Shown here piece after piece: positions 25,401-37,324 of a stretch of 64,000 bases of DNA. Under the pieces are notes generated by a model, which was not told where the DNA came from, ran no database searches, and saw only the letters and a list, made by a program, of their open reading frames with translations. Origin of the DNA: Thelonectria olida (Eukaryota > Ascomycota > Sordariomycetes > Hypocreales > Nectriaceae); NCBI GenBank assembly GCA_020736575.1, contig JAGPYM010000027.1, positions 434,001 to 498,000 on the forward strand, read 5' to 3'. The position numbers and the translations under genes are program-made. Numbering within the stretch: the first letter of the stretch is position 1; every line of letters starts with the position of its first letter.

Positions 25401-26380
25401 TTTGTTAGGGAGATCGAGTTGTTTCCTCTTTCCCATGAGCTCGACTCGCGGCGACCGCATCCTGTTCACCGGTATGGCTGGTCAGGCGCCTCGGCCCGAA
25501 GACGGAACTTGGTGATCCTTTGCTGCTGACAATCCCGTCCCAGCGAGTCAGTTGGCAACGTTCTTGGATCTGCGATTTGTCATTGGGGCAGCGAAATGGT
25601 TCGTCAGGCCATTTTGCCCATTAGTTATGCGTGGTTTTACCTGACAGGAAGAGCCCCGATTTTTTCCAGGGTAAAAATGTCTCTTGTCCTGATAGTGTCT
25701 GCCGGAATAGGGGGGGGGGGGGGGGCGGAGTTTCCGCTCGGACCGTTTCTAGATATCCGGGTTATTAACTAGGGCCAGACAGACGTATTTTTCTTAGATT
25801 GTTGCGCAAGGCTCCTGAACTGTCGATATCCCTGAGGGAATATGAGTGTCTTGGCCTCAGACATGCCGCGGCGAGTGGGCATGAATGAGTCGAGCGATGG
25901 AACGAAGCCGTCTTGGATATTCGCCCCTAGGATGAAGCCACAAATCCCGATGGGCTTGAGCTTGGATCAGACTGGAAGTCACCAGTTAGTTGACGGCAAC
26001 TTCAAAGGACCACTGCTGATGAGGTGTGAATCTAGCGGTGAAGGGGGAAGGATTCGGAAGACGGTGCCGCGGAGCTTCGGGAGTCAGACCCATATCGAAA
26101 CATGTGAGTCAAAGTCGGGGGCCGAGATGTGACATATCCCAAGGCTCGGCAGTCAGGTCACTAACAAGGAGCGGCAGCAACGGACGGAGCGGTTGCGGAC
26201 GCCTTATGGGAGATCACGGCTCTTGCGGGAACCTAGGGACGAGTTCGGGGAACGCTCAATGCCGTCCGCGGTCGCACACTGGTGTCAGGTGCCCTCGTCG
26301 TTAAGCAATTTCTATTAGGAAATCGGGCTAGGTGGTATAACGTAAAAGTTGTGAGACGTCACGCCATGACTGTTGGAGAT
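19493..26380. other. Gene-free region, part 1
   Basis: No frame on either strand holds a continuous protein-like sequence. The longest open stretches (21645-22145 on + and 21773-22231 on -) are compositional and overlap each other. Visible elements are polypurine GGAGAGGGGAGG tracts near 20004-20030, a (GCAGT)4 microsatellite at 22071-22090, and a run of 16 G at 25710-25725. The part next to 19492 is the bZIP promoter and 5' UTR. Confidence 0.55.
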
Positions 26381-26880
26381 TCGTAGAGGCAAGAAGGACA
26401 AGAGCCTTGAGACTCTGGGCGTATGTGAACGCCATGTAGGTTGTGCCAAACTACCTGGGCGACCCAAGAGCCACCGCCATGGAAAACGGAGTCTTGGTCT
26501 GTTTCGCTAATTATCAAAATGCCCATCGCAATTTCCAACCGCTTCCTCAATAGCAGCCCGTGTCTCATGCCTCATACTCCAAAGTAACAGAACTCATGCA
26601 GAATTATCATTTCCCGGGCGAATACAGTCTTCGCCTCTTTCGTCGAGTTATCAGAGAGCCCATTGCAGTTTCCAACGAGAATATCTGAAGTCATCAACGA
26701 GTCACTCCAAGATAATGAGAATGCGGAATTATACTACCGCGTCTGTAATAACACACCGTGTCCTGAGTTTTGTGTCTTGAAATAATAGTACTCGTGCTTA
26801 TCATGTCCCCCTCGAATCAAAATCCTCCTCTCTTTACTATCAAAGCCCAACTGCAGTTTCCAATGCGCGACCTAGTGTTG
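26381..26880. repeat. Degenerate tandem repeat, about three units
   Basis: A block of roughly 140-190 bases recurs with divergence. Its best-kept core reads TTATCA, a few A/G bases, then GCCCAT(C/T)GCA(A/G)TTTCCAA, at about 26513-26539, 26649-26676 and 26837-26865. The part before the core also repeats: a GTCTT...CTCTTTCG-like stretch, and TTATCAT with TCCC and CGAAT. ACTCCAA...GAATTAT recurs between units 1 and 2. No coding frame runs through it, so it looks like an old local duplication or satellite-like element. Confidence 0.55.
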
Positions 26881-29800
26881 TCCGGAACAAATGGCCGAGC
26901 GGGCTGAAGGCGTTGGGCTTGAGCTATCCACTAATTCCCAATCCCGTAGAGGAATGAGTGAATCCCACTTTCTTTCACTTGTTATTTTAGCATTTCAACG
27001 TCTATCTAATGCTTTTGCATCTGGGGGTGATTCCGGTTGTTGGCGGCGAGTGTTGTGTTAAATGTGCTGATATCGCGAGTTGTGGTTGTGGCGGGGCAGG
27101 TGGGAAAAGTGGCGTCCATCCAACGTTACGGGTTTGCGGCGCAGCAAGCAGGGTTGTGGCATCTGCTGCCTTAGGCATCAAGTCACGCGACTTTTCATGT
27201 CACCCACTTGCTGGGACAGAGGATCATGGCCTTTTTATAGCACTGACTGCTACTGGCTACTGACATTGGTCACCATATACACTTCTTTCCTATATTTCCT
27301 TCCTCTATCATTGGTATTATTTTTGGTTTCTGAGAGTGATTCTTGCTTATGTTGGACCAGACGTTGATATGCCAAGTGCATTATTAATAGAAGTGTCGCG
27401 AGGCGCCTGCTTCAATCATCTCACGCAAAAGGGAGAATGCAACACATTTAAGGAAGTAGAGAAGTGGACGAGACACAGAAAAAACCAAGATAACCTAGGT
27501 TCTTTTATATAAAATCAGCATTTGAGGCACGGCGGAATGTTGTGCATGACAATCCTAAGAGACCGACCTCTTCTCGAGAGAGCTACCCTACAGTCTGGCC
27601 GCATGAAATGAGCAGAATTTCTCTCATCTCGACGAGACTGACTAATTGCTTCAGTTAGTAGACGAAATAGAAACCAGGCTATAAATCTTCGGAAAATTGT
27701 ATAGATACTATATAGGCATCATAGCCTTTGTTTGGCCATTGGCGAAACCAGGACGCCCTTGGCCCAAGGACTGGAAAGTCGAGCGTTTCGAACCGAAGTT
27801 GTCTAAATGCTTACTAACAGGAAATAGATTATTATGTATTATGGGATCTGATACATATATATGTATATATCTACAAGTTGAGCTACTATTACAGCCTTTG
27901 CCGTGACTCTCTGCAATCTTTCCATGTCCTTCACTGCTGATACCCGGCCGCGACTCAGGCAGAACCTGTGTGGCCGACCACTTAGGAAGTGCGCATAGTT
28001 CGCATTTGACGAATTTGAACAGAAACTATGGTGGGAAATTGACTGGCGCACAATATTCTCTGTCAGATAATATTGGCTTTGAGAGTGCACCACCTTTCAG
28101 CGCCCGTGCGGTCTAAGGGGCAGTGGGATCTGAGCACTGGGAATCAACGGCTTTCTAAACACCGGGCAATGAGATTAAAATGGTCAATGAGAAAAGTATG
28201 GGCAATGAGAACATTATGGAGCATGCAATCCGTGAGGGATTGCTGCGATGATAGACATAATCTGATGCGATCAGTGTGGCACCGTACCTTGTCCTAAATG
28301 GTGTTGGAAGTCAAGAAGGGACTTGCACAGCATCGCACGGATGAGCGGGAGTTAGTAATAGACCCTCTGAGCATGTCAAATTGAAAGGCTTTCTTAATAG
28401 GTGAAGGGTGGAAGGGTGAACAAGCGAACACAGTTGCATGTTATGTTGCCGTGTCGAATGGAATGTTCGTCCATGTTGGAGCATCGACTAGTTCTCCGAT
28501 GCATCTCGCAGTTCGATAATGTCATGACTGAGATTCTCTTTAGCTTAACCTTGTGCGAGACTGACGTTAAATATGACTAAAAGTGCCAGACTCGTCAGAC
28601 TCACGGGTGTCAAGTCTTGCTGATTTGGACCAATATGGTTTTGTAACTGATGACTGTTAACTCAACCTGAAAAAGTAGCATTCGCCGCTGACAGCCTGGA
28701 AAGGGCAGAAAATGCAACGCAAGCAGCAGACCTCGCTCCTGGCTTTGCGGCGGCCAAGGCGGCAGACAAGACCGGCCACCCCTGCGACAGGCGCCCATCT
28801 TGCTGCAGTGCTGCATCATGTTCTGACAGCTGGGCATCAATCCTCGTCCTGGCCTCGATCTGATGACCAAGGCAATGGCTTTTTATCACCTGCGATCGGA
28901 TCCTACATATGCATGGAGAGCTGGCTCGGGGCGAGATGGGTTGGTGAACCCTGACTGAAGGGTTTATTTGGACGACGATTGGTTGTGATGCGTTGCCACA
29001 TGACGATAGGGAGAACAAAAGCCTGGCTGTAATCTGATTTCGGAGAAGATGTTCGTTGTTATGAGATACATGTCCACGTTCGATATGGAGCAGTGAACAG
29101 GGCTTGGTGCTGGCTATCTATGTTTGAGACCCTGCTAATATAGACTATGCACGTCCTGCAAATGCTCTCAATGACGCAAGCAGTGACTCTGCTTTGGGAT
29201 TCTGATCATGGGTTTACCCTCTTGCGACGGACTTGGGAAATACCGCCGAACAATGAACAACTACCTCGTATGAACTCTCTCACAGATGCATTCGTATAGT
29301 TCCTCTCATCGGATCGACTTGCTTTGCTTGGTTTGCGTCAGAAAGTGCAACCCTCCTTTCGCGGTTGTATTGTCAATAGTCGTATAATGTCTATCACGAC
29401 GCTCCTCTTCAAAAACTGCCCCCCCCCCAACCGGACATGATTTCTCTATTCGGGTGCCAAGGCGCCCATGGTAGGCGAGGATCAGCCTAATGCATGCAAG
29501 AAAAAGAGCCTCTTCTATTTCCTGACCATCCCTTTCATCTGTGTGGCCCGGGCAGACTTGCCAATGAAGTTGTGGGAGAGACTAACGTTTGTTACCGCGC
29601 TTGGTAAGTTTTGCCCGAGACTAGAGCAGACGAAGTGGCGATCCTTCTCACGTGGAAGCGAATAGCTTCTTTTGCGCCTTTCTCAACATGGGAATGACGG
29701 GCGAAGACTGGACCCGGGAAGCGAGCGGAGACTCCTTCGTCGTGCATGCATTTGTCTGAAGGGCATCTCGAGGGCGGCACTTGTCAACCAACCCCGGCCC

Positions 29801-31246
29801 TTTGCCCTTGTTCATCATCTTCTTCTATTGATCTCTTGACGAGAATGCGGAGTCGTGCTAAAACGTGGGGGTGGTTGGTCTCAGGTCCGTCCATCACGAG
29901 GACCGAAGCCCGCATGAGGACGAAGCAATAAGCGAGCCAGACACGCCGTGGCCGACGCTGCGGGTTTTGTTCTTCGGCGGTGCCTGAATATCGGCCACTA
30001 GAGAAATCACTGACGGCTAATTATTGTGGATTTCTCTGTCTATTTTTTTTTTATCAGGCCCCGCGAGAGTAGTTGTTGGTGATGGCTATGGACAACTCCC
30101 GCGGTCAGCAACTCACCTCGTTGGGCGAGAAACAGCATCAATACCTACTCCGTACTGTTGCCATTCTATGCGGCCGGCAAAGCAGGCATTCCCGGTGACC
30201 GGATACAGGCAGCAGCTTCCGGGCATTGGGAAAAGAGAGAACAAGATTAGTTATTAGATGCCAGATGCTGCCGCTCCCCGGGCGGTGCATCTACAGCACA
30301 GATGAGTGCCGAGACCCTCTTCTCATCGTACGTCTCACCCAATATCCGACAGAGAATTACCAAGCTGTCAGGCCAGGATCTGGATGAGGCAGTTCGACGT
30401 TTCCAAGATTTCCCCGGGGTCAATGCATTCGGGGAACCCCAGCCTCCTTTTGCTAGCGCCGCCGGGGGAGGTTGAGGTGTGTATGACGGGACTGACCGAG
30501 AGAGGCGTCATGAAGGCGGATTGACTTTCTTAACTTGTTTGAGCCCGTCTTTGTTGCTCGTACCTGAGTAAGAAGAGGTCCGGGTCGCCGAAAAGACACC
30601 TAGTTTGGGTACCTGGACCTCCAACTCGACCAATGTAGAAACTTGGTGATGTTGATGCGGCAACAAGCCACGGCGTATTCACTGGCGGCGGATAGAAACA
30701 CATGGCCCAAGGCGCTTCGCTTCCTTCACCCCGCGTGACGTTGGTCCCGGCGAATCGACGACAACCTAATATCCAACGTGGTTCGGCGTCAGGATTCAGG
30801 GTGCAATCTGGATCTTGTTCGCCCCGCGTCGATGAAAGAACCATGATGCTATTCTGGGTCAGTTCCCACATATCAACTCCATCACCACCCAAAAGGGGAC
30901 ATCACCGGCGGCGCTAGAAGGATGCAGCAAAGACTCAAGACGTTCCCTCAGGGAACAGTGGCGTTGCATCGGCGGCGCTAGCCTGTTCTGTGCATCTCGA
31001 GAGAGAAATTCTTTCCGAGGGTGGAAACTTCCAATATTGTTCCCCAGATCTCAACACACACTCAGACCAACTCTTGTGAGAAACCGCGAGTAAGATTGGT
31101 TACGGGGCTGCCAATTGGCTCAATGCCTCCAAGTCGGATCCGATTCTGCGGGGAGAAAGGATGGAGAGTTCATCTGAGCGACGGGACCGGGACTGTACGA
31201 AGTAGTAGTGACGAAGTGGACTTGGATAGTTGGAACAAGAGAGTCT
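26881..31246. other. Gene-free region, part 2
   Basis: No coding sequence is supported. A short degenerate repeat of GGCAATGAGA-like units lies at 28164-28210 (three copies), a run of 10 C at 29419-29428, and the phrase CGGCGGCGCTAG occurs near both 30906 and 30970. The last few hundred bases are the myo-inositol oxygenase promoter. Confidence 0.5.
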
Positions 31247-31248
31247 AG

Positions 31249-31257
31249 ACGAATATA
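31249..31257 (+). promoter_or_regulatory. TATA box of the myo-inositol oxygenase gene
   Basis: An ATATATAAG element sits about 170 bases before the ATG at 31420, followed by a CA/CT-rich leader typical of a highly expressed, inducible fungal gene. Confidence 0.6.
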
Positions 31258-31419
31258 TAAGAAGCCTTCTCGACGGCAGGAATCAAATCGTTTCTTCATC
31301 ACCATCACTCACCACATCTCAACAACAACTACAAGCACTCTACAGCTCTTCTCCTCACACCTACACCTAAACAAGCAAACAAACAACCCCCTTCTCACTT
31401 ACACCACACTTCCATCACA

Positions 31420-32337
31420 ATGGCCCCCGCTGCTATCGAGGACCTCTCCAAGGGCCAGGCCCTCGAGGACATGGCCGACAAGTGCGAAGAGGTCAACGCC
31501 ATCAAGTACGACTCCCAGTCCAAGTTTGACGACCAAAAGGACAAGCAGGCCTTCCGCAACTACGACGATGCCGTCGACCGCGTCAAGAACTTCTACCGCG
31601 AGCAGCACCACAAGCAGACCGTCGCCTACAACATTGCTGCCCGCAACCGCTTCTACAGCGCCAGCCGCCCCCGCCCCGAGATGACCATCTGGGAGGCCAT
31701 GGAGAAGCTCAACACCCTCATCGACGAGTCCGACCCCGACACCTCTCTCTCCCAGATCCAGCACCTCCTCCAGTCCGCCGAGGCCATCCGCCGCGACGGC
31801 AAGCCCCGCTGGATGCAGCTGACCGGCCTCATCCACGATCTCGGCAAGCTCATGGTCTTCGACCCCGAGCTCGGCACCCAGGGCCAGTGGGACGTCGTTG
31901 GCGACACCTTCCCCGTCGGCTGCGCCTTTGACGAGCGCATCATCTACCCCGACACCTTTGCCGAGGGCAACCCCGACGCCAAGGACCCCAACTACAACAC
32001 CAAGCAGGGCATCTACGCGCCCAACTGCGGCCTCGACAACGTCATGCTCAGCTGGGGCCACGACGAGTACCTGTACCACGTCGTCAAGGACCAGAGCACC
32101 CTGCCCGACGAGGCCCTGGCCATGATCCGCTACCACTCCTTCTACCCCTGGCACCGCGAGGGCGCCTACCGCCACCTCATGTGCGACAAGGACTGGGAGA
32201 TGCTCAAGGCCGTCCAGGCTTTCAACCCCTACGACCTGTACAGCAAGAGCGACGGCGTCCCTGATGCTGAGCAGCTCAAGCCCTACTACATGGAGCTCAT
32301 CAACGAGTTCTTCCCTACCAGCAGCATCAAGTGGTAA
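31420..32337 (+). CDS. MIOX: Myo-inositol oxygenase
   Basis: A single exon encodes 305 residues. The di-iron enzyme opens myo-inositol with O2 to D-glucuronate, the first step of inositol catabolism in the cytosol. The iron ligands of the family are all recognisable: H115 (in QIQHLLQSAE), H139 and D140 (GLIHDLGK), H214 (WGHDEY), H239 (YHSFYPWH) and D272 (NPYDLY). GDTFPVGC and the C-terminal LKPYYMELINEF are also family hallmarks. Length matches the family (about 285-310). Codon use is extremely biased to C- and G-ending codons, which leaves the opposite strand open as a shadow. A TATA box and a CA-rich leader precede it. The strong codon bias suggests high expression. Confidence 0.95.
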   Translation: MAPAAIEDLSKGQALEDMADKCEEVNAIKYDSQSKFDDQKDKQAFRNYDDAVDRVKNFYREQHHKQTVAYNIAARNRFYSASRPRPEMTIWEAMEKLNTLIDESDPDTSLSQIQHLLQSAEAIRRDGKPRWMQLTGLIHDLGKLMVFDPELGTQGQWDVVGDTFPVGCAFDERIIYPDTFAEGNPDAKDPNYNTKQGIYAPNCGLDNVMLSWGHDEYLYHVVKDQSTLPDEALAMIRYHSFYPWHREGAYRHLMCDKDWEMLKAVQAFNPYDLYSKSDGVPDAEQLKPYYMELINEFFPTSSIKW

Positions 32338-33155
32338 ACGAAGATGAAACTCAAAATAGAACAAAGTGAGCGTGTAAAGGGACAGAGTAGAAAGCATTGA
32401 AAGCCTAGGAAAAAAGGCAAGGGACGAATAAATGGAATTAGCGATATGAATACAATAAATGTTATGGACATTAACTTGAGTCTCTCATTGTCTTGTCTTG
32501 GTGATGTTTCAGCCCAATTGATAGAAAGACTTGATTCCATATTCTTCATAATCTGGGCAAACTGCACAACTTGAGGGATTCTTGCATTCCCTTCCCGTAA
32601 GCTGGTGATTGCTTCACCATGTCGTGCAATTAGTCTCCTAGACTTGGAGACTCGTAGCGGAGTTGAAGTCTGCCCTGACACTCGTAGATTTACCGCGCAG
32701 TAGGGAGTATTTCCTCAAATATTAGATGTAGTTGAAAACTTTGGAAGCTTTTAAGACCAAAACTAATATCGATTTTATTAAACCAGAATTACACTCAGTT
32801 ATTTGTGCGTTTCTCGTCTCTTGTCGAAACCTCCATCACTCGCCTCGACCTTGACATGGCTTGTTCTGGCGCGCTGGACTTTTTTAGTGGAGAAAGACTT
32901 AGATAAGCTGATAAGAAAAAAGTTGCTGCGAAATTTTGTATCAGTTTATCCGAGCGCTCGATACTAGCCCTGTTGCAGCTAGCTTCAGTCATCTGAGACC
33001 AATCATTGGATGTTCCGGACAAAGCTGCCCCTCCATCGGCTTGGAAATTTGGAGGCAGGCGCATCCAGAGGTGGTTGATTTTACCATGCTCGCTGAGAAA
33101 TCGAGAACTTCACCACCAGCTAGACTCGAATCTTCGACCACGATTTCCCACGAAA
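32338..33155. other. Intergenic region between MIOX and DBP9
   Basis: MIOX 3' UTR and DBP9 promoter/5' UTR. No other feature is recognised. Confidence 0.55.
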
Positions 33156-35220
33156 ATGGCCGGCGGAAAGCGAAAGCGCGATCAGGCCGACGAGCCTCCA
33201 GCGGCCACCGAGGTTGTTCAGTCTGAAGAATCCAAGAAGCCCGAGTCCGAGCCCGAGCCCGCGCAGTCTGAGGAAGAGACTTCGTTCGCTCAACTCGGCC
33301 TCGATCCTCGACTGCTCCAGGCCGTTGCCCAGCAAAAGTTCGCCAAACCGACCCTCGTCCAGCGGAAAGCGATTCCGCTGGCTCTCAATGGACAGGATGT
33401 GCTGGCCAAGGCCGACTGCGGCTCTGGAAAGACGGCTGCCTATGTCCTCCCGCTATTGTCGAGCATCCTAAAACGCAAAACCGTACGTTGATGATTTTGT
33501 CGATGCAACAATTCCTCAATTTCCTAACATAATACCAGACCGATTCTTCCGCCTTCATTTCCGCTCTCATCCTCGTTCCCACCCGCGAGCTTGCCGACCA
33601 GGTCTCCAAGGCCATCGAACAGTTCTCCGCCTTTTGCGCAAAGGACATTTCGACCGCAAAGTTGACCGACAAGGTCTCCAACGCTGTCCAGCGAGCTCTC
33701 CTCTCCAACTCCCCCGATATCGTCATTTCGACGCCCGCTACAGCATGGCATAATCTTGAATCGTCAGCTCTTTCACTCGACAAGCTGACCCATCTGATCT
33801 TGGACGAGGCCGACTTGGTGCTGTCGTATGGATACAATGAGGATCTAGAGAATCTCTCCCGATCAATTCCAAAGGGCGTGCAGGTCATGATGATGAGTGC
33901 GACACTGACCGACGAGGTTGATACGCTGAAGGGTATTTTCCGCCGAGACCCTAAGCTACTAGATCTCAAAGAAAAGGAAGCCGAGGGTGAAGGAATCACT
34001 CAATTCGTTGCCAAGTATGTGTTACAGTCTAACTACCGATCATTGCTTCGTCTAATGTTTTTCACAGGTGCGGCGAGGACGAGAAATTTCTTCTGGCGTA
34101 CGTCATCTTCAAGCTGAAGTTGATCAAGGGCAAGGTTATCATCTTCGTCAGCGACATTGACCGATGTTATCGATTGAAACTCTTCTTCGAGCAGTTTGGA
34201 ATCAGGAGCTGTATTTTGAACTCGGAACTGCCCCTTAACTCAAGAGTGCACGTTGTGGAAGAATTCAACCGAAATGTTTACGATATTATCATCGCAGCAG
34301 ATGAGAAGAATGGTATGCTTGGCGACAGCGAGGAGGTTGCTGAAGAGGACGAGGCGGATGAGTCCAAGGAAGAGAAGGCTGAGGAATCTACCGAGAGGGA
34401 ATCGAAGCGCCCAAAGAAGAGGTCCAAGAAGGCCGATAAGGAATACGGCGTCTCAAGAGGTACGAATCTGCTCCCAACTCTAACCCCTAGGATCCAACAA
34501 TTGCTAACATCCCTATAGGTGTCGATTTCAAAAAGGTATCAGCAGTCATCAACTTTGATCTCCCCACATCTGCTTCCTCGTATACGCACCGCATAGGCCG
34601 AACAGCACGAGCAGGCCAGACCGGCATGGCTTTATCCTTTGTTGTCCCCAAAGACCAGTACCGAAAGCATCTTCCAACCTCAACACCAACGTCGGAGAAG
34701 GATGAGAAGGTGTTGGCCAAGATAATGCGACAGCAGGCAAAGAGGGGCAAGGAAGTCAAACCGTACAACTTCAACATGAAGCAGGTCGACCCCTTTCGCT
34801 ACCGAATGAACGACGCCCTTCGCGCCGTCACCAAGGTGGCTGTTCGAGAAGCCCGAACTAGAGAGCTGAGGCAAGAATTGCTCAAGAGCGAGAAACTCAA
34901 GCGGTGAGTCCAATTATGCGTATCAGGATGAGTTTCTCAGAACTGACTTGTTGCCTAGGTACTTTGAGGAGAACCCTACCGAACTGACTCATCTCCGTCA
35001 CGACGGAGAGCTCAGGACAGCTCGCCAGCAGGCACACCTCAAACACATACCCGAATATTTGCTGCCCAAAGACGGCAAGCAGGCACTGGAGAAAGATGTC
35101 GGCTTCGTGCCGTTGCGAAAGGACCGCAAGGTGAGGGGAAATAGGAAAGGCAAGGGATTCAAGGTTGGCTCAAGGAAACGAGATCCGCTCAAGACGTTCA
35201 AGGCCCGACGGAAGAAGTAA
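33156..35220 (+). CDS. DBP9: DBP9, DEAD-box RNA helicase for 60S ribosome biogenesis
   Basis: Five exons, 33156..33482, 33539..34014, 34068..34459, 34519..34903 and 34959..35220, give 613 residues, the usual size of fungal Dbp9. The start is an ATG in context GAAAATGGC ahead of a basic/acidic N-terminus. The Q motif region reads [14 protein letters not shown]. Motif I is ADCGSGKT (86-93), Ia PTREL, Ib STPA, II DEAD (198-201), [18 protein letters not shown]. Between motifs IV and V lies an acidic/basic insert ([12 protein letters not shown]...KKRSKK) followed by GVSRGVDFKKV, a layout special to Dbp9. The C-terminus is very basic ([12 protein letters not shown]...FKARRKK), as expected for nucleolar RNA binding. 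Dbp9 is an essential nucleolar helicase/unwindase acting in early 60S assembly with Dbp6. Confidence 0.94.
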
Positions 35221-35800
35221 ACTTTGGAGTCGGTGGGGGGTTGGTGGTGATGTGCGGCAGAAATACCTTGGAGAGGATAGAGCAGCGGGTTCTTTTATAG
35301 TTGATGTCTTGCATGGAGTGACAAAAAGTTGGGTTTATTCAGGCGATATTGCATCTATATTTGAAGGCTTAAACAATGTCGTGGGTCAAATGCTTGCAAG
35401 ATGATGGGCGTTATAGTGATTGATCAATCTTGACTCCAGACTGTTTTCATATCGCAAGACACAAACAAAGACAAGCCTAAGTCCAATTGCAAAACCAAGC
35501 CGCATTTGCAGACTGTCATCCGTTTAGCTACCAAAGGTCGTTCCATCTGTCTCAGAAGGCCGCAATCTCCCCGTCACGGCGACGAACCATGATGAATGTC
35601 CGATACACTTGCCCGCTTGCGGTTTAAACCCGCTTAGTCACCTCCTGCACAATGCCGGAGACATCGGGTCTAAGACCGGAGGTGGGGCGCCTGTTGAGCC
35701 GGAGGGCGACGAGTAATGCCGGGACTGGGAGAAGGACTTCGGGGTTTGGAGTAGGACAAGGACCGGGAGGCGGAGTTTATAGTGCTTTGCGGCGATAGAC
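35221..35800. other. Intergenic region between DBP9 and the aldo-keto reductase
   Basis: DBP9 3' UTR and upstream DNA of the reductase. Nothing else is seen. Confidence 0.5.
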
Positions 35801-35803
35801 GAG

Positions 35804-35810
35804 TATAAAA
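35804..35810 (+). promoter_or_regulatory. TATA box of the aldo-keto reductase gene
   Basis: A TATAAAA motif about 134 bases before the ATG at 35944 is followed by an AT/CT-rich leader. Confidence 0.6.
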
Positions 35811-35943
35811 GAGAGGAAGGGAGGTCTGGTAGGGTAGGGTTTCTGTCGAACATCATCAACTACTTCTTCATCAGCTGTAGACTTCACTTGGACAACATCC
35901 ATTCATCTATCAACCATCTTCTAACAATTCAACGTCCTTGATC

Positions 35944-37137
35944 ATGGCTCCTCCCGCTCAGCTGCCCCTCCGCAAGTTCGGCAACAATGGCCCTAGCATC
36001 CCGTCTGTAGGCTTCGGCCTCATGGGCATGGCAATTGGCTACGGCGCCACAGAGTCCGTCTTCCCATTCCCCTTCTTACGTTACCCTCCCTCGATTACTA
36101 TTTTGGAAGTCTTATTCTCTACCTCTTACATGGCTGACGGGATAAATGTAAATAGGCCCGATGAGGAACGCCTCAAGCTCCTCGACCGCGCCTGGGAGCT
36201 AGGCTGCACAAGCTGGGACACGGCCGACGTCTACGGCGACTCCGAGGACATCATCGGCAAATGGTTCGCACTGCACCCCGAACGCCGCGCCGACATCTTC
36301 CTTGCCACAAAGTTTGGTCTCAGGCACCACGAGGGCGGCATCGTGGCCGACTCGAGCCCCGAGTACTGCCGCAAGAGCATCGAGAGCAGCCTGAAGAGGT
36401 TGGGCGTTGACTATGTCGATTTGTATTACATGCATCGTGCCGACGAAAAGGTGCCTATTGAGAAGACGGTGCGGGCGATGAAGGAGTTGGTTGAGTAAGC
36501 GCTTGCCTGCCATGAACTCCTTGATGTAATATGATTACTGAACAAACACCATCGCAGGCAAGGCAAAGTCAAGTACCTAGGTCTTTCGGAGGTGTCATCC
36601 TCGACTCTACGTCGGGCTCACGCGGTGTATCCAATTGCCGCGGTGCAGGTCGAGTACAACCCGTGGACGCTGGACATCGAAGGCCCATCAGGGACCGACC
36701 TGCTCGCCACGTGTGTCGAGCTGGACGTCTCCGTCTTTGCGTATGCACCCCTAGGCCGCGGCATTCTGACGGGTCAGTTCCGCAGCGTGGACGACTTCGA
36801 GGAGGGCGACGTGCGTCGCAACCTCGCGCGGTTCCAGGGCGACAACTTCGCCAAGAACCTCCTCGTCGTGGACAAGTGCAACGAGCTGGCGCAGCGCAAG
36901 GGATGCACGTCGAGCCAGCTGGTCTTGTCGTGGCTGGTGGCCCAGCAGAAGAATGTGTTTGTGATTCCCGGGACGAAGAGAGTCAAGTACCTCGAAGAGA
37001 ACGTGGGCGCTTCTTCGGTGGAGTTGACGGAGCAGGAGAAGCAAGAGCTCCGGACGCTGGTGCAGCAGGCCGAGCTCGAGGGTGGACGGGACGCAATGTT
37101 TGGGTGCTATGTTGACACCGCTCCTCTCGAGGAGTAA
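35944..37137 (+). CDS. Aldo-keto reductase (AKR, NADPH-dependent)
   Basis: Three exons, 35944..36053, 36156..36494 and 36558..37137, give 342 residues, the family's usual length. The fold starts with [21 protein letters not shown]. The catalytic tetrad is visible as Asp in WDTADVYG, the Tyr of the same motif, Lys in ATKFG and His in [14 protein letters not shown] and [10 protein letters not shown] form later strands, and VIPGTKR is the 2'-phosphate-binding segment for NADPH. The first intron (102 bases, in frame, GTCCGT donor, TAG acceptor) is inferred because its translation interrupts the conserved step from GYGATE to PDEERLK. If retained, the protein gains 34 residues without a stop. Closest in style to AKR13/pyridoxal-reductase or auxin-induced-like members. 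The substrate is unknown. Confidence 0.9.
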
Positions 37138-37324
37138 AGACTGAGAGGTTGCATGCATGTGATAGGTTCCCAACCGCGATTGTGGTGTTACCTGTAAAAG
37201 TCTTCAGTTTGTACTTTGTTGGCTGAGTCAGGCACATGTTTCTCGCTTCCAGGGCAGGCATGTAATGTTGTATGTAATGGATATGCCGGGTTTTGTTTTT
37301 AGCGATCCAACAACAATATGATCA

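Noticed and set aside
31399..32397. A 332-codon frame on - opposite myo-inositol oxygenase
   Set aside because: Valine/leucine/glycine-rich mirror of the very biased MIOX codons. MIOX is certain, so this is a shadow.
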